From Lunularia cruciata (taxonomy: Eukaryota; Streptophyta; Marchantiopsida; Lunulariales; Lunulariaceae): a stretch of DNA of 64,000 nucleotides. The DNA lies in the NCBI GenBank assembly GCA_948567375.1, contig OX419758.1:18977001-19041000 (forward strand), read 5' to 3'. The notes below the pieces were generated by a model. It saw nothing but the letters and a program-made list of their open reading frames with translations. It ran no database searches and was not told where the DNA came from. The translations under genes and the position numbers were made by a program. Position 1 is the stretch's first letter, and each line of letters begins with the position of its first letter. This document shows, piece by piece, positions 1 through 11,706 of the stretch.

Positions 1-290
1 CTCGTTAAACAAAATCGAGGTCACACATTGACAATCAAATGCTATTATACTGTCAAGGAGCAATCACACGGACTGTTGAACCAAATATTGGCAGCGATAT
101 TTTGGAACCCTTTAGAAACCTGCAGTCAAGGAGCTGGATTTGAGTGTAAATCTGGAATAATTGTCTGAACAATTCCTCCCACCCCGCTTCTCTCTCATGT
201 GCATCACCAAAACTCCTTACTCGAAAACCAGGTCACATATTGACAATCGAAAGCTACTGTATTGTCAAGGAACGCAATCATGCAGAACTC
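1..290. repeat. Degenerate direct repeat at the left edge
   Basis: A block of about 75 bases starting at 1 recurs, diverged, at about 217-290. Both copies share the cores GGTCACA, ATTGACAATC, GCTA and TGTCAAGGA in the same order. No coding function is seen. It may be the edge of an older repeat that continues outside the window. Confidence 0.4.
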
Positions 291-1250
291 TACTTCTACA
301 TCTAGCTTTATAGAAGATCTTTTTTGATTCCAGGCGTGAATCTCAAACACTCTATTTATTAACATATAGAAAGAGTCCTTGTCGCTCAAGACAGGATATT
401 TTACTTTACTTCTCATTCACAACTCATACGAACAAAGCCAAAATTCTCAATGGATTGAGTCAAAAGCACGCTTGTTTATTAAAAGTAGGTTAAAACTTCA
501 GATATGGCTAAGTAAATAAAGAAAAAATTCATGATTTATATCTATTAAAGGCATGTTGTGGAAAAATGTGGACGTAGAAAACACTTTTCGTTGTCTCTCA
601 TGTTTTGAAGATAAAGTGATGACCTGCGCTAATCACTTTATCGATAGAGTTAAGATTCAGAAATATCGTCAACGACCTTGCACCTTAAAAGATTACAATA
701 TTCGTTGTATTAGTTGGCATGAGGTGATACTCTAGTTGACACTTAGCTTGGAATAAGGGAGCATCAATTTAACAAAAGTTATACCAATATCATAATCAAC
801 TGGGTGTCAACTAAATGCACTTTGTTGACATAATAACGATAGGTACTTGGAGAATACCTTTTATTAGTATAATGTCAATTACCAAATACGCAATAGTTGG
901 CATTAGAGTTGATAATAACGCCCATTACATGTTTTATCTTTTTCAGCTTATCCCAAAGGGTGAGTTCCTTTGACAGATGAGTTAAGATAGAACCAACTTC
1001 ATTGACTAAACTTGTATAATTAACTTGGACTAATTAGCAAGTTTCTTTTCGACTTTACTCCTACGACGAGTAGCAAGACTTTATTTCGATTTCACTCCTA
1101 GGACGACTTTAGTTTACTTTTACTTAAAGCTCCTTCCAAGTTTTTATCGTAGTTTCTCCTATTGCTCCTCCCATGGGCCATTGTACAATCATGAAGATCT
1201 CATGGTCTATGATGCGTGAAATAAGAAGGTCTTAGTGTGTCGTCGGGAAA
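291..1250. other. Non-coding stretch, nothing recognised
   Basis: AT-rich sequence with only short open frames. A 60-codon frame at 553-735 has no recognisable motif, and I do not consider it a gene. Confidence 0.4.
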
Positions 1251-1254
1251 AAGC

Positions 1255-1350
1255 GACAACGTAGAACACATGAAGGATGGGAAGACCCCATCAAACCGTA
1301 CAAGGGGGAATCAAAAGAGGTAAAATGCGGCTACGCCCCATTATTATCGG
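1255..1350 (-). mobile_element. Truncated non-LTR retroposon 3' tail
   Basis: This stretch carries the terminal module found at several other places in the window: GGATGGGAAGACCCCATCAA, then a GTACAAGGG block, then a G/C hairpin of the GGGGCTAAGCCCC type (here diverged to GCGGCTACGCCCC). The same module ends the reverse-transcriptase element at 45690-48230, so this is read as a strongly 5'-truncated copy lying in the minus orientation. Confidence 0.6.
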
Positions 1351-2442
1351 GTATCATCGGGGAGATGTAGTTTTGGTGTCCTATAGAACACGCATGTTCT
1401 TATTGTTGTTGTCAATTGAGGAATTCTAAAATGTTTTGTAGGTTTTCGATGTCATTTGAAATAGAAAGAGTTAGGTTCACTTTTTCTATTTCCCCCTCTT
1501 GAGAGGTTAATATTTTGTACGGTTTTTGTAAAGGTTATTAGCTAGGCGAGTGACGAGTTGAATATCTTGGGTGTCAGTTGTTAGGAACTTTGTTTGCTGG
1601 AGTGTTTATTCTTAGTTTTGAGTATATTGGTAGAATGTCACAGATTTTGATGTCAAATTTATGAATAATGTTTGTTTATAAACTACGTGTTGTGAACTCT
1701 TTGGATTTTTGAAAGAAGGGGTAATGTTTTAGATCTTGCTAAACGGTGTAATATTTCCTGGACCATTTCTATTTAACAACTTAAGCTTTGCATCAGGACT
1801 TCAGATGTATACTCAAACAAATAAAATTGCAAATACGGATGGAATTTCAAGAAGGTGTGTTCCTGGAGCAAAACTTTGACAATGAACCTTGAAATGCAAA
1901 GTCCTGTCAAGTGGAAATTACTCCACTCCAGCCAAAGCGATAAAATATGTTTGCGAATCATGCAGGCCCTTTGACTTTGTTTGTCAAATGTCAATTTTTC
2001 CGGCTATGATTTTGCACGAACTCTTTATTCTGGTTAAACTTTTCATTTATTCGAAAAAGTTTCTTCCATACATTACATATACACATGTGTACAGATATTT
2101 GAAATGTCTAAGTACACATACATAATTAAATTCATATATTAAATATGTATTACATGTATTGTGCTTGAGGACAGAATATGCGTTGCACAATCCGATGCAA
2201 TTAATACAGCACATTAAAATTTTGAAATAAACTCATAGAGTCGTCCGTAAAAGTGGAGCTTCCCTTTATTGTTTGAATCAATTTACTTTCTTCTCTCAAT
2301 GATCCATCTACTTTTAGGAAACAAATGTGATGAATTCCGGAAGTTAATTTTAACGGCGGGTTGAAGAATCCCTATTCATGCAACCAATTTCCTTCCTAGT
2401 CACATGAACCATAATCCTGCTGGGCTTATCACCTAATCGTCG

Positions 2443-2464
2443 TAATCCCACTATAGTGGGATTA
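2443..2464. repeat. Perfect 22-base palindrome
   Basis: TAATCCCACT is followed directly by its exact reverse complement AGTGGGATTA, joined by the central AT. It could form a cruciform or be a dyad binding site. No function is evident. Confidence 0.6.
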
Positions 2465-3159
2465 TAAGTCAGATCTTCCCAACTTAACTTCCTGGCTGTT
2501 GTATAAACAACTTGTACATTTTCAATGCACGACTTATTTGGGCAGGATCTGCGATGTTTTGCTCATTAAAGTGTTTCAATTTTAGAAAACATACACCAGA
2601 AGATGGATGGTCTTGAGGACGATGGATGGTCTCCCATAATTTCAAACTGCCTCTACTAAACTTTCAAACAAGAAACCGGACATGTAGCATACAGAACTTT
2701 ATGGGTTCGCCTTAGTTGGATTGGGGTGAGATCGAGTCACCAGATCTGAAGGTGGTTTCCAGTCGAAGCCTGCTTCCGGATCTACCACACAACTTCACTT
2801 TCCGATCAGATTTGAAGGCCCCTCTAACCCCTCATCCGGAGTCGGTAACCTGAAGTCCTGCAAAGTACCAAGAGACATTCCAGTAGAAGATTATTTCTTG
2901 AAACTTTCGTATACTTTTCCATTCCCTTACAGTGTTCCTTCTTTCTGAACTCATGTATTTTGGCTACAGGACCTCGCCTGAGATGCAGCTCAGAGTTGGG
3001 TTGCAGCTCCGTAAGTCAACCACTAGATTGTTTGGTAGAGTTAGCAATGCAGTCAGCTAGCTTCTTCGTCGTCGTAACGAATTCGAAACGAACAAAGGCG
3101 TATCGTCGGGCAATCACAAGGAGGGCTTACTTAGAGTTACACTTCACAGGCTCTTATTG

Positions 3160-3300
3160 ATGCAGACTGCGGCTCCACGGTTCAGTGGACTAAGGGGAAA
3201 GCGATATAGATCGGAGTTAAGATGAAATTCACTCTGTTTGATCAAGATTGCAGCTCCACGTTCAGTGGACTCTGGTAGGAGTGTGGAAAAGCGATAGATC
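3160..3300. repeat. Imperfect direct repeat around CTCCACG.TTCAGTGGACT
   Basis: Two nearby copies (about 3166-3205 and 3247-3295) share GCTCCACG, TTCAGTGGACT and AAAGCGATA in the same order and spacing. This is a local duplication with no coding signal. Confidence 0.45.
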
Positions 3301-4463
3301 TGCATTTGTGGAAAAAATCGCAATTTTCTACGGGTTAATCACCTTCATTTATTCGCCTCTTTTACTTGTACTGTCCATCCATTCATGTTTGGCGGACGGT
3401 GATAAATAGCTGCCTTAGCTGCATGATGCAAAGAGTTGTCTACTACCTCTTCTCAAAGGGTCGATGAACTCAACATGTCAACAAGTTTCAGAGTCCTTGA
3501 GCAAATGGAACGTCACAGCTCCCAGTTTCTGTAGGAAACAGGTTCCCTGTCAGTTCAGCATGGGGAGAAATCTGAGTACCTGCCGCAAGATTCTTCATCG
3601 AACTACTACATCTACGTCCATTCAACTCGCACTGAAATGTTCCACGTGAAAGAACACGAAACTGTCTCAAGTCTGCAAACGTCGTTGAACCCTTCAAGCA
3701 TCTGCTGTAAACACAATCGAAATGACGTTCAACTTTGAGTCTTATCCAGTAATGGATTATCCAGCTACACACATTGCGCTTCAAAAAGGTCTTTATCATA
3801 CGATATTGGCAACTGCATGAGTGGGAACAAACAGTTTGGGATTCCTTTCCAGAAATAACTGGAAATTCGTAACAAGCTTTGAGTTGTCTCCTCTTCATTG
3901 CATATCAGCTTAAATTAAACAGATGTAATCTCGATAATATCAATAACTTGAAGCCATCTCTCTTCGATTGAAGGCATATCTAACCGGTGAAAGTATATTC
4001 GACTTGGCAGTAGTAAGAAGATTCTCTCTGCGGGCAAGTTACCCCCGTGAGATTTTCGTGTTTACATCTAGAAAGATATATTGGCTATACCGGAGTCGTT
4101 CTGACTACTTCTAAATGACCTCGATGAGGAAGACATTTATCTAGTATGGAAAAATTTCCAATTCAAACCTACGTATCAAGCTCCACTAGTACAGACACGG
4201 CAGCTTTGAGGATGTCTTGTACATAAGTCGTGAGGAACATCTAAACAATGTACACTTTTCAAAGGCTTCTGAGGACTGATTGGACCACCGACAGCACAAC
4301 TCCTGCCACACATACAGGAGAAATCCGGTATAGAACACAGCATTGGGACTATCACCACACCTATAATCCTAGCTCACCTTTCTTTCATTCTTCGCAGGTA
4401 CGAGGCTCATAATCATTACAAGGAGTTGATGCTGATGTGACGCTGTAGGACCTCACGCTCGGT

Positions 4464-7400
4464 TCATCTATACTCAAGCACCAAAGCACGTACTAGTGGC
4501 TTGTACTGCCAAACCTGCAAAGAGCCAGCGGAGCTCATATGATGCACTGATCCTGATTCTTCTATGTCCATTCTGGACTAGAGAGTCTGATAAATAATAA
4601 TAGATAAGGAAATTTCAAACGCACGGACAGCTAAAACCGGGGAAGGCAGTGAGATCACCCAGAAATAACTGGTTGGAGGATAATTTAGACCAGTCAGTTC
4701 AATGATCAAATCACCTTAACCTTCGCCATTCCAAGCAGTCTTCTAGAAGCCTCAAACGCTGAATCTTGGGCGCCCCTAATCTGCCCTTGCCCTTTGTCGG
4801 TAAAATACACCACCTCTGCGATCCCAGCCTGCCAGTTGTAGAAATGTCAGCTTGAGGCAGAATCTATATGTTCAAATCAGTATGTGTGCTGAAAGGCTCT
4901 TGCTCCATCGTGCAACTTCTCAGACACTGACATCAGAACGCATGAGGAGATGACATGTAGTAATAATAAATACAATTGTTGAGCTGAGAAGTTGCAACGA
5001 TACAAGAAGGTGCGACAAACAGCTCTTTACTTCATATAGCTAAGGCAGCAATGGAAAGATCAGGAAGAGTTCTTACTTGAATAATTATTTTTGCACATTC
5101 ATTGCATGGAAACATGGTGACGTACAGTCGCTGCAAGAAGAGGCAGGAAAGGAGAGTAGTGGCATCAACAACCAGCAGTCTAAGCTAACCATAGGAGGTT
5201 GTAAAGCTTGTATCAACTTTCAAGTTTCAGTTTCTCTCAGGCACCACACGCAGACAGCTATTATTTGCAATTCAATTTTGCATAACGAGAACTTACACAT
5301 CCAAATCTAATCAGAGCTTCTCAAAACAAAGACCAGCATGATGCAAGCCTCCTACCCACCTGACCCGCCGCGGATGCATGATTTTTATTCATTATTGCGT
5401 TCACCTCTGCATGACAGACATACCTGCAGAAACGCAGAAAGAAGATGTAGATATTATACTCATTATAGTAAGGTTGAAGAAGGTGGACGGAAAGGGTCTA
5501 CAATCGGAAAAGCCAACAACGATTTGAGCGTACTTGAGAAGGAAAAATGAGATTGATTAATTCAATACGGATGGGTTGATATAAGGATGATGATGAAAGT
5601 GGAAGAAGAAAGTGAAGATGGGATGCATGAAATATATATCAATACTTAAAAAATATGGGCGACTTCAATTCTTGTACGTGTGGCACTTGCCCCATCCATG
5701 AAAAATAACAGACAATAACCAGCAACGAATTGTGAGTTTTCCTTTTATCTGATGATTTGACTACAGAAAGACCACAAATTTCGGACAAATTTTGAACTTG
5801 TTCAGGAACACTGAGCATCAACCGTTGGAAATCCCTTCACACATCTGAGAGTTTAGCCTGAGCGTTGTGTATCTGCCGAAAGTAGATACTATTTCTTCCA
5901 AAACCTCTCATCGCATGGCAGGAACATAGAGCTATAACTGAGCGCTTGGAAGCGATACCAATATAACAGCAGGTGAGCAAAATTCGCAATTAAGCGAGGT
6001 TTGGAGCACATACGGATACTTGGTCTTCAGAGGATCCCCATCTCTGGACATCTGTGTCAATTTTCTGTTAGCACACATCCGGAGAACAAGTCGAACAAAA
6101 GATGTAAACATATTCAGGCAGGTAGATAAACCATAGTAGACAAGACTTTGATGAGATGTTAAAACAACTTGATCATCAGATGAACATTTCTTTGTAAGTT
6201 GTGAGAAATGTAAAACCTTAGACCAAGGAAGTTCATCATCGGAGCAGCCTCTGGGAAATCCGTTGTATCCAATTCCTACCAAAAGTAATAACAAGATGAG
6301 TTGAGAGGTTATCCACTTTCTGAATGTTCTTAAACGCGTTCCAATTGAATCGTAACTAATCTGCTTAGACCTATTCGATCTCTTTACCAACGAAACCCAA
6401 ATTTGGCAACAGTACTTACTCTGACAGAAATGAGATTTGTATGATATAGAAACAGCAGTAACACTAAATTCTGCTCAAGTTAGAGATTATTGCAGATCAA
6501 TCGGACAAGACAAGATGTATCTTTTTGAGATTGATTATTAAACTTCATGAGGCAAAGTAAGATTAGTGAGGAGTAAACGGGGAACTTACCAAGAATAACT
6601 TGATCCTGGCTCACTAAACATGCTCCCACCTAGCAGACAGCGCCAATGTAAATTATCCTTCGCCTATTTTTTGTGGAGTATTTACCTAGTCTACGATCTA
6701 TTTCCACTTTCCTAATTGGGGCCCTCTGGTCTAAGACCTGAATAAACAAGCACGTCATCAAGAAATTTCCGAAAAACCTAGGGTCATAAGGAAGTGCTAT
6801 TGAGGTATACCAACAACGCCACAGGTACCTACAGCCAAATGGCTGTTTTTAGCTCTCTATAGTCCACCTCTGAACAGAATCTTCCACTTGGCGCTCAAGG
6901 CTGGCCAACGTTGAAGCCGTTGAAAGCAATCGGAACACTCGTCCTGAAGAGTTATTATTGATGCCTTCCAGTTTACCTGGCGGTTTGGGTCCTTCGAACG
7001 TTGAGCTGAAAGGAAGGCGATTGCCATGAAATAGTCGTCCCAGGACAAGTACCTAAAATACGAAGATTACAGACAGGGTCAACTCCGTGTTCTGCTTCGC
7101 ATTTGTTCTTCTGCAGTTGAAACTGACAGTATAGTACTAAACCGCCACAATACGTTCCATACAAGCTGAACCACAGGTTCAGCTCCGTGTCAACTGTCTC
7201 AATAGAAAACGTTGAATCCAAGAACGCTTAGAACTAGAAAGTCCGAAGTATACCCCTTTCGTTTCGATGTCTGATATGGATCAACTTTGACGCTTCCGTT
7301 GCGGATAGGAAACATTCCGGACATCAAAGAACCATCTGTAGATTTTGCAACTGGTACGGTGATCATACTACGAGCCACATCATCGGGAGCTCCAACCGTG

Positions 7401-8247
7401 CAACAAGCTCCTTCAGCGTCGAGACTCTCTGCGCTGTTGTTCTGGCATTTCGTTGGCGAGCTCTCCATCTGATCATCTCGAATAAGCGACAGGCCACCCC
7501 AGACCTTGTCTGATCCATCACTGTCTTTGAGACTTGAAGAATTGTCTCCTCGCTGTTGGTCACGCAGATAGGTAATCAGCGATGCACTAGTGCCAAAGGA
7601 AAAGGGTAAAGCAATGTCTACAAGTGAGAATAGAATGAATGAGAAGGTACACCTTCTAACTGTTCAGACAAATTACCATCAGACATTATATCAAAAGCAG
7701 AGGTAGTTTGACAAGATGCTACAATCTGGACAATTTAGTCTTGCTGATTCTGTGACATAATTTTTAATCAAGAAAACTGGAACACTCAAAAAAGGAGGGC
7801 AAAGAAAATTACAGAATTGCTATTGATCTGAGGATCTGAAGTTATGAAAATAGACATGGTAAGGAGTTAACGGAGGCTATGGTTTCCCTTCAGGCCGCTA
7901 TGCAGACATAGTGATCTCATCCCTTCGAAGAAATCGACTAGGGCTGTATCAACCAAGTTTCTGCAAATTCCAAGAAACTCATGTACATCTTGCCTAGTAA
8001 GCTAACTAGCTCTGAGTCTTACCATTTTGCAGGAGAGGCCCTGCAGCCAGTTTCTGATCAAATCCAGATTCAATTTACTGCTACTCCTTGATCTAGTCTT
8101 GCACTCCGAGCTCGAGTAGTAAGCTTGAGCATTTTCTCGCAAGGAGAGTGCAGCAAAAGCAGCAAGTACTGCGGTCGCACCAAATGCAGCACCGACTACG
8201 CCAACCATCAAATCTCGGCGAGTGCTTACTATTTTATCCGGCCCCAT
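4464..8247 (-). CDS. Deoxycytidylate (dCMP) deaminase, 11 exons
   Basis: Converts dCMP to dUMP, feeding thymidylate synthesis; a zinc-dependent deaminase family member. Exons on the minus strand, in order: 8247-8023, 7725-7677, 7617-7254, 7052-6977, 6629-6590, 6275-6217, 6052-6015, 5423-5360, 5130-5077, 4828-4715, 4514-4464. Every junction keeps frame and gives 377 aa. The catalytic domain starts near residue 214 ([19 protein letters not shown]), followed by [18 protein letters not shown] (252-269), the zinc/proton-shuttle motif CHAEVNAI (HAE at 288-290) and zinc ligands PCNEC (313-317). The first ATG lies at 8247; an in-frame stop sits in the preceding putative leader exon. A hydrophobic segment at about residues 14-32 follows a twin arginine and may be a membrane anchor or organelle signal. 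The roughly 210-residue N-terminal part is longer than I expect for this family. The weakest exon calls are 7725-7677 and the last exon. Confidence 0.9.
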
Positions 8248-8420
8248 TGCTCTATGCAAGTTCAGCTCGCCTTTCTGAAATGTTCAAAAGTTCTTCAATA
8301 AGATGTTCCATCAACGCATCCCCAGCCTGTAGTTGTGATGTCAAGTTCGTATGCTACTTACATCGCTTACCACAATCGCCAGAACTGACAGGTTTTGCTA
8401 CTCCAACATTTCAACGCTGA
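8248..8420 (-). promoter_or_regulatory. Putative 5' leader of the dCMP deaminase with a short intron
   Basis: Directly upstream of the start codon lies a good 3' splice site (acceptor next to 8274) and, at 8370, a donor reading G|GTAAGCG on the minus strand. This suggests a leader intron of about 96 bases at 8275-8370. In the spliced frame the upstream exon has a TAG and no ATG before the intron, which supports the ATG at 8247. No TATA box was identified. Confidence 0.4.
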
Positions 8421-9512
8421 AGCTCGCCTTGTAGCGTGGCCACAACCCGGGCTTCGTTTTATTCATGGCTGTTAAGAAGCAACAACTTTCATCTTCAGTG
8501 CATGTAAATACAAGAGGTGAAGACAAAAAGAGAATCAACAAGATGAATATTATCTTCCAAGGGAAATGAGCCACGAAGCTTAAGGTACCACTGGAACATC
8601 TTAAATCGCTGTCCCATCATTAGAGAAGACACTCCTATAAACCAACGCACTAAGCTCACGAGGAGTGATGATTGCCCTGCCTTCTTTACCCTTAGTGCGG
8701 GAACTTGCCTTCTAAAACCCAAAACCTTTGACAACAGAGCCATCGAATAGTACCCAAACCAGCGAATCGTCTCAAGTGCAAGACGACCTCAACAGAAAGT
8801 CACTACAGCCTCGACATCCGTAACATCCAGGTAGTCTAAGTGATGTTCTTGAAGAACTCCAGTCAATTTAGACGTATCACAGGCATATTCCTGGCCCCCA
8901 GGTGTCATAATTTATCTAACTCGACAATTATTTGATAACTTGTCAATCACTCGCGCTACTGATGCAAACAGGAAAGTACATATATGTAAAATATATAACT
9001 TAAAGAAGAAGAGATTACTAGCACGATAAAGAACTGGTGGAGCGCAAGATGTCATCTACAATCCTCACCCCGTGTATGTCCACCTTGCTGGCACTACACC
9101 TAACCACAGGACCCAATTGAGTGGAATAACCTCAGTCGCTTGGAAAATCAAGCACGAATTGCATATTTCTTCCAGCACTCCATTATCATAATTGTGAGCT
9201 TCAAGATTTCAAGAAATCATCACCTACTGTAGAAAATGATGAGCTCGAAAGCTAGGCCTACAGTCCGATTCCAATCACATAATAGCCAGAAGAAATGGTC
9301 AATAGAGATGAATTCCTCTCAAGGCACGGAGAAAAGTAATGATTAGACTCACTATACTTTGACAGTTGAGCTTTGGTGCGAGCTGACAGTCCGAAATTTT
9401 TCTCAAGTGAAGTGGCGGGGAAACGCGGAACGCTTCTTTCTCCCGTCCCCCGTTGTCCCCCGCGGGATTGTTCTTGTCCTTTTCTTGCACCCTACTGTAG
9501 CAGTCAGTTTAG
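8421..9512. other. Upstream region of the deaminase, no clear gene
   Basis: A minus-strand frame at 8495-8743 starts with ATG and reads MALLSKVLGFRRQ with several basic residues, but it has no homology that I recognise and no splice partner. It could be an upstream frame, an untranslated exon or chance. The rest of the stretch is featureless, apart from a GC-rich patch at about 9410-9470. Confidence 0.35.
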
Positions 9513-9514
9513 TA

Positions 9515-9540
9515 CAGAGTTCTACCTCCCAATAGTGACA
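9515..9540 (+). repeat. Left terminal inverted repeat of the Tigger-like element
   Basis: Starts CAGAGTTCTA and ends AATAGTGACA. It matches the inverted right end at 11681-11706 with about four differences. Confidence 0.8.
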
Positions 9541-9733
9541 CCTCTTATGAATAACATCCTCTCAACAGTGACAAAAAGTTGCAGAACCATTGTTTCACAA
9601 CCATGAATTTTATTCAATAGTGACATATGTCACTAATACTCAATAGTGACATTGTAATGGTCTGGAATATCGGTTCTGAACTTGGAAAAAGCCTCTAATG
9701 CGTCTAGTCCGTTCGCAAAGGAGAAAGAAATCT

Positions 9734-11480
9734 TTAATTGTCGAACTGCCTCATACTCTCGATTAAATCAGTTCTCTGTTTCACAAGCAATGTGCACCGG
9801 ATGTGATTAAGGATAGTTATCACCTGATCCCTAAGCTCACCCAACATTGTTGAATCACATGGGAGAAAATCCAATAAATTTGTAATTGCTGAATTTGCAT
9901 GTGAAATATGAACCACCATACGGACATCATCATCGTCCACCTCGTCGTCTTGAGGAACCTGTATTATATTGTTGCTGATGAGAACTTTGAGAACAATATC
10001 ATCATCGTCCATGTTGTCATCACCAATAGGATCGTTTTCATCCATTTTCAAGAGCTCGTCAACAATTTGATTGGGGTCATTGCCATGAACTCCCAATGAC
10101 ATGGATAAACTATCGTCCATTTGCAGGTCAGCAAGAACGGACATCAGCTGGTTCACAACATCATCCGGTTTGCAAGATGTCGTAGTCCTTCGGTCAATGT
10201 CTTGATTGAGGGTGACATTCAACATGGCTGGAAGACAGTTGGCTTTGACAAAGTCTTGATTGAGGGTGACATTGGACATGGCTGGAAGACAGTTGGCTTT
10301 GGCAAAGCAATGACGAATAAGGTCGGAGTCGATTGACTCATAAGCAATTTTCACCCAAAAAATCACATTTTGCATGTGAGTATGATTGCTAATTGGAAAT
10401 TTGGCACTAGGTAATAGACCGATATAGCACCAACTCTTGTATTCAGCAAGCAGATGACTGAGCTGACAGCGATAAAAGGCGACCTTCAACATTATACCTT
10501 GGGCGAGTGGTTGACAATTGCTCGTTGCGTTGGACTAAAAGGAACAAGAGTTTTGAATTTGAAATTGGAATCACCTGAGCCACGAGGATCAAGAATCTTT
10601 GCTGCTGCGATATGCGACAAACAGTTGTCCTCTAGAATGTAAAGTGTGCATGACCAACTTTTTGCAATGTGGTTGATTCTGTGCAAAAGGCGCATATAGG
10701 AAGATGTATCTTACCACGCCTTGGACTGAAAATCATGTTGAACACCCTAAGTCTGATTGATGTACATCACATTGAGCACGAGGTCGAGCACTTTTACCAA
10801 TGATTTGAACTCTAAACTTTTCCCCCGTTGCACTCACAATTGGAGTCACCGTTCTGTCTTCCTTCATGCGTTTGACACCTCGACAATCACTATTTGTAGT
10901 GCAATATGACTGCGACTATGTTGTGCACTACTGAAGAGCAGATTTGTCCACATTCAAGATGCTCTTGAGTGGTACATCTTTTAAGATTTCCTGGATCTTC
11001 TGCAACCGCCTTTTGATCTCTGTTGGACATATAGAACTATGCTCGCCACACCCTTTTCTACTTTATATGCCAACTCACTTCAAATATTTTCTCGGGCCAC
11101 CCATTTGAAGCAATGATTGCCTTTAATGCAATGATGTGGGTAGATGGAAGAACCTCAGTGTAGACATCTAGAATCTTGTTGCAAGAAAACAATGCTTTGC
11201 TTTTCAAAATTTCACCAGTAACATTGAGGTTTGAAGCGTCGATTTTGACTCACCCGTGCCATTGATGCACCATTTCAGTCAACATAGACACCATGGGAGT
11301 CAGTGCTAATTTTTTCTTGGCTAGGTTAGTATTTGGCAATGACTATGCATCTATGCTGATCTGCTTCTGCTTTGCAATCTTAGTTATCATCGCGCGAGCA
11401 ACACCGAACTTCCCAGCGGGCTTTCTCGTGTGTAATGCCCTATTGTTCCAAAAATTACAGAACAACAATCTTTGTTTCGA
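9734..11480 (-). pseudogene. CENP-B/Jerky-type DDE transposase pseudogene
   Basis: Read on the minus strand the fragments follow the Tigger order. First comes a helix-turn-helix part (GVARAMITKIAKQKQISID, about 11400-11340), then a second DNA-binding part (ASNGWPEKI, near 11100). The first catalytic aspartate is in ILNVDKSAL (about 10950, family consensus NVDETGL), followed by SATGEKF...IIGKSARPRA. The second catalytic aspartate is in LEDNCLSH (about 10635, consensus DNCPAH), then the region before the C-terminal 252-codon open frame (10492-9734), which is rich in acidic residues. Stops and frameshifts interrupt the DNA-binding part and the catalytic core. Only the C-terminal part is still open. 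Family assignment rests on motif recognition. Confidence 0.75.
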
Positions 11481-11680
11481 GATCCAATAACGTGCGCTTC
11501 TTCAGATTATGCGCGTTCGGATGCGAAACGAAGAGTTCAGATTTATAAGAATCTATTACCCAAGGTAAAGAAGATAGGAGGTACAACCTCAACTTGTGCA
11601 CGGGGAGTCACCGAGGTTGCGCACAATCCCCTAAGAGTGACCTCCTCGCAATAGTGACATAAACCTTGGTACGAGTGCAT

Positions 11681-11706
11681 GTCACTATATGAGAGATAGA
11701 ACTCTG
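11681..11706 (-). repeat. Right terminal inverted repeat of the Tigger-like element
   Basis: On the minus strand it starts CAGAGTTCTA and carries ATAGTGAC at the same distance as the left repeat. The flanking TA is at 11707-11708. Confidence 0.8.

Larger units (their letters stand above)
1351..4463. other. Intergenic stretch without a recognised gene
   Basis: Mixed-composition sequence downstream of the dCMP deaminase gene. It holds a 22-base palindrome at 2443-2464 and an imperfect direct repeat at about 3160-3300. Open frames of up to 136 codons occur (3488-3898, minus strand), but none shows a family motif or a convincing exon structure. The region just below 4464 would hold the 3' UTR of the deaminase gene. 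Confidence 0.4.
9515..11706 (-). mobile_element. Tigger/pogo-like Tc1/mariner DNA transposon, decayed
   Basis: The element is bounded by terminal inverted repeats starting CAGAGTTCTA and flanked on both sides by the TA dinucleotide (9513-9514 and 11707-11708), the target duplication typical of Tc1/mariner elements. Total length is 2192 bases. The sub-terminal sequence repeats AATAGTGACA several times at both ends, probably transposase binding sites. The interior holds a broken CENP-B/Jerky-type transposase on the minus strand. It is non-autonomous today because the reading frame has stops. Confidence 0.85.

Noticed and set aside
3488-3898. 136-codon minus-strand frame downstream of the deaminase gene
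   Set aside because: No recognised domain, no promoter or exon partner, and a competing plus-strand frame of similar quality. Likely chance.
7630-7680. Seven-base micro-exon (TTAGAAG) to join deaminase exons 1 and 3
   Set aside because: It fixes the phase but would leave a downstream intron of only about 35 bases. The 49-base exon at 7677-7725 fixes the phase with normal intron sizes.
8022-8247. Twin-arginine thylakoid signal in the deaminase
   Set aside because: [13 protein letters not shown] resembles a Tat signal, but it sits right after the start codon without a transit peptide. A plain membrane anchor is equally likely, so only a hydrophobic segment is reported.
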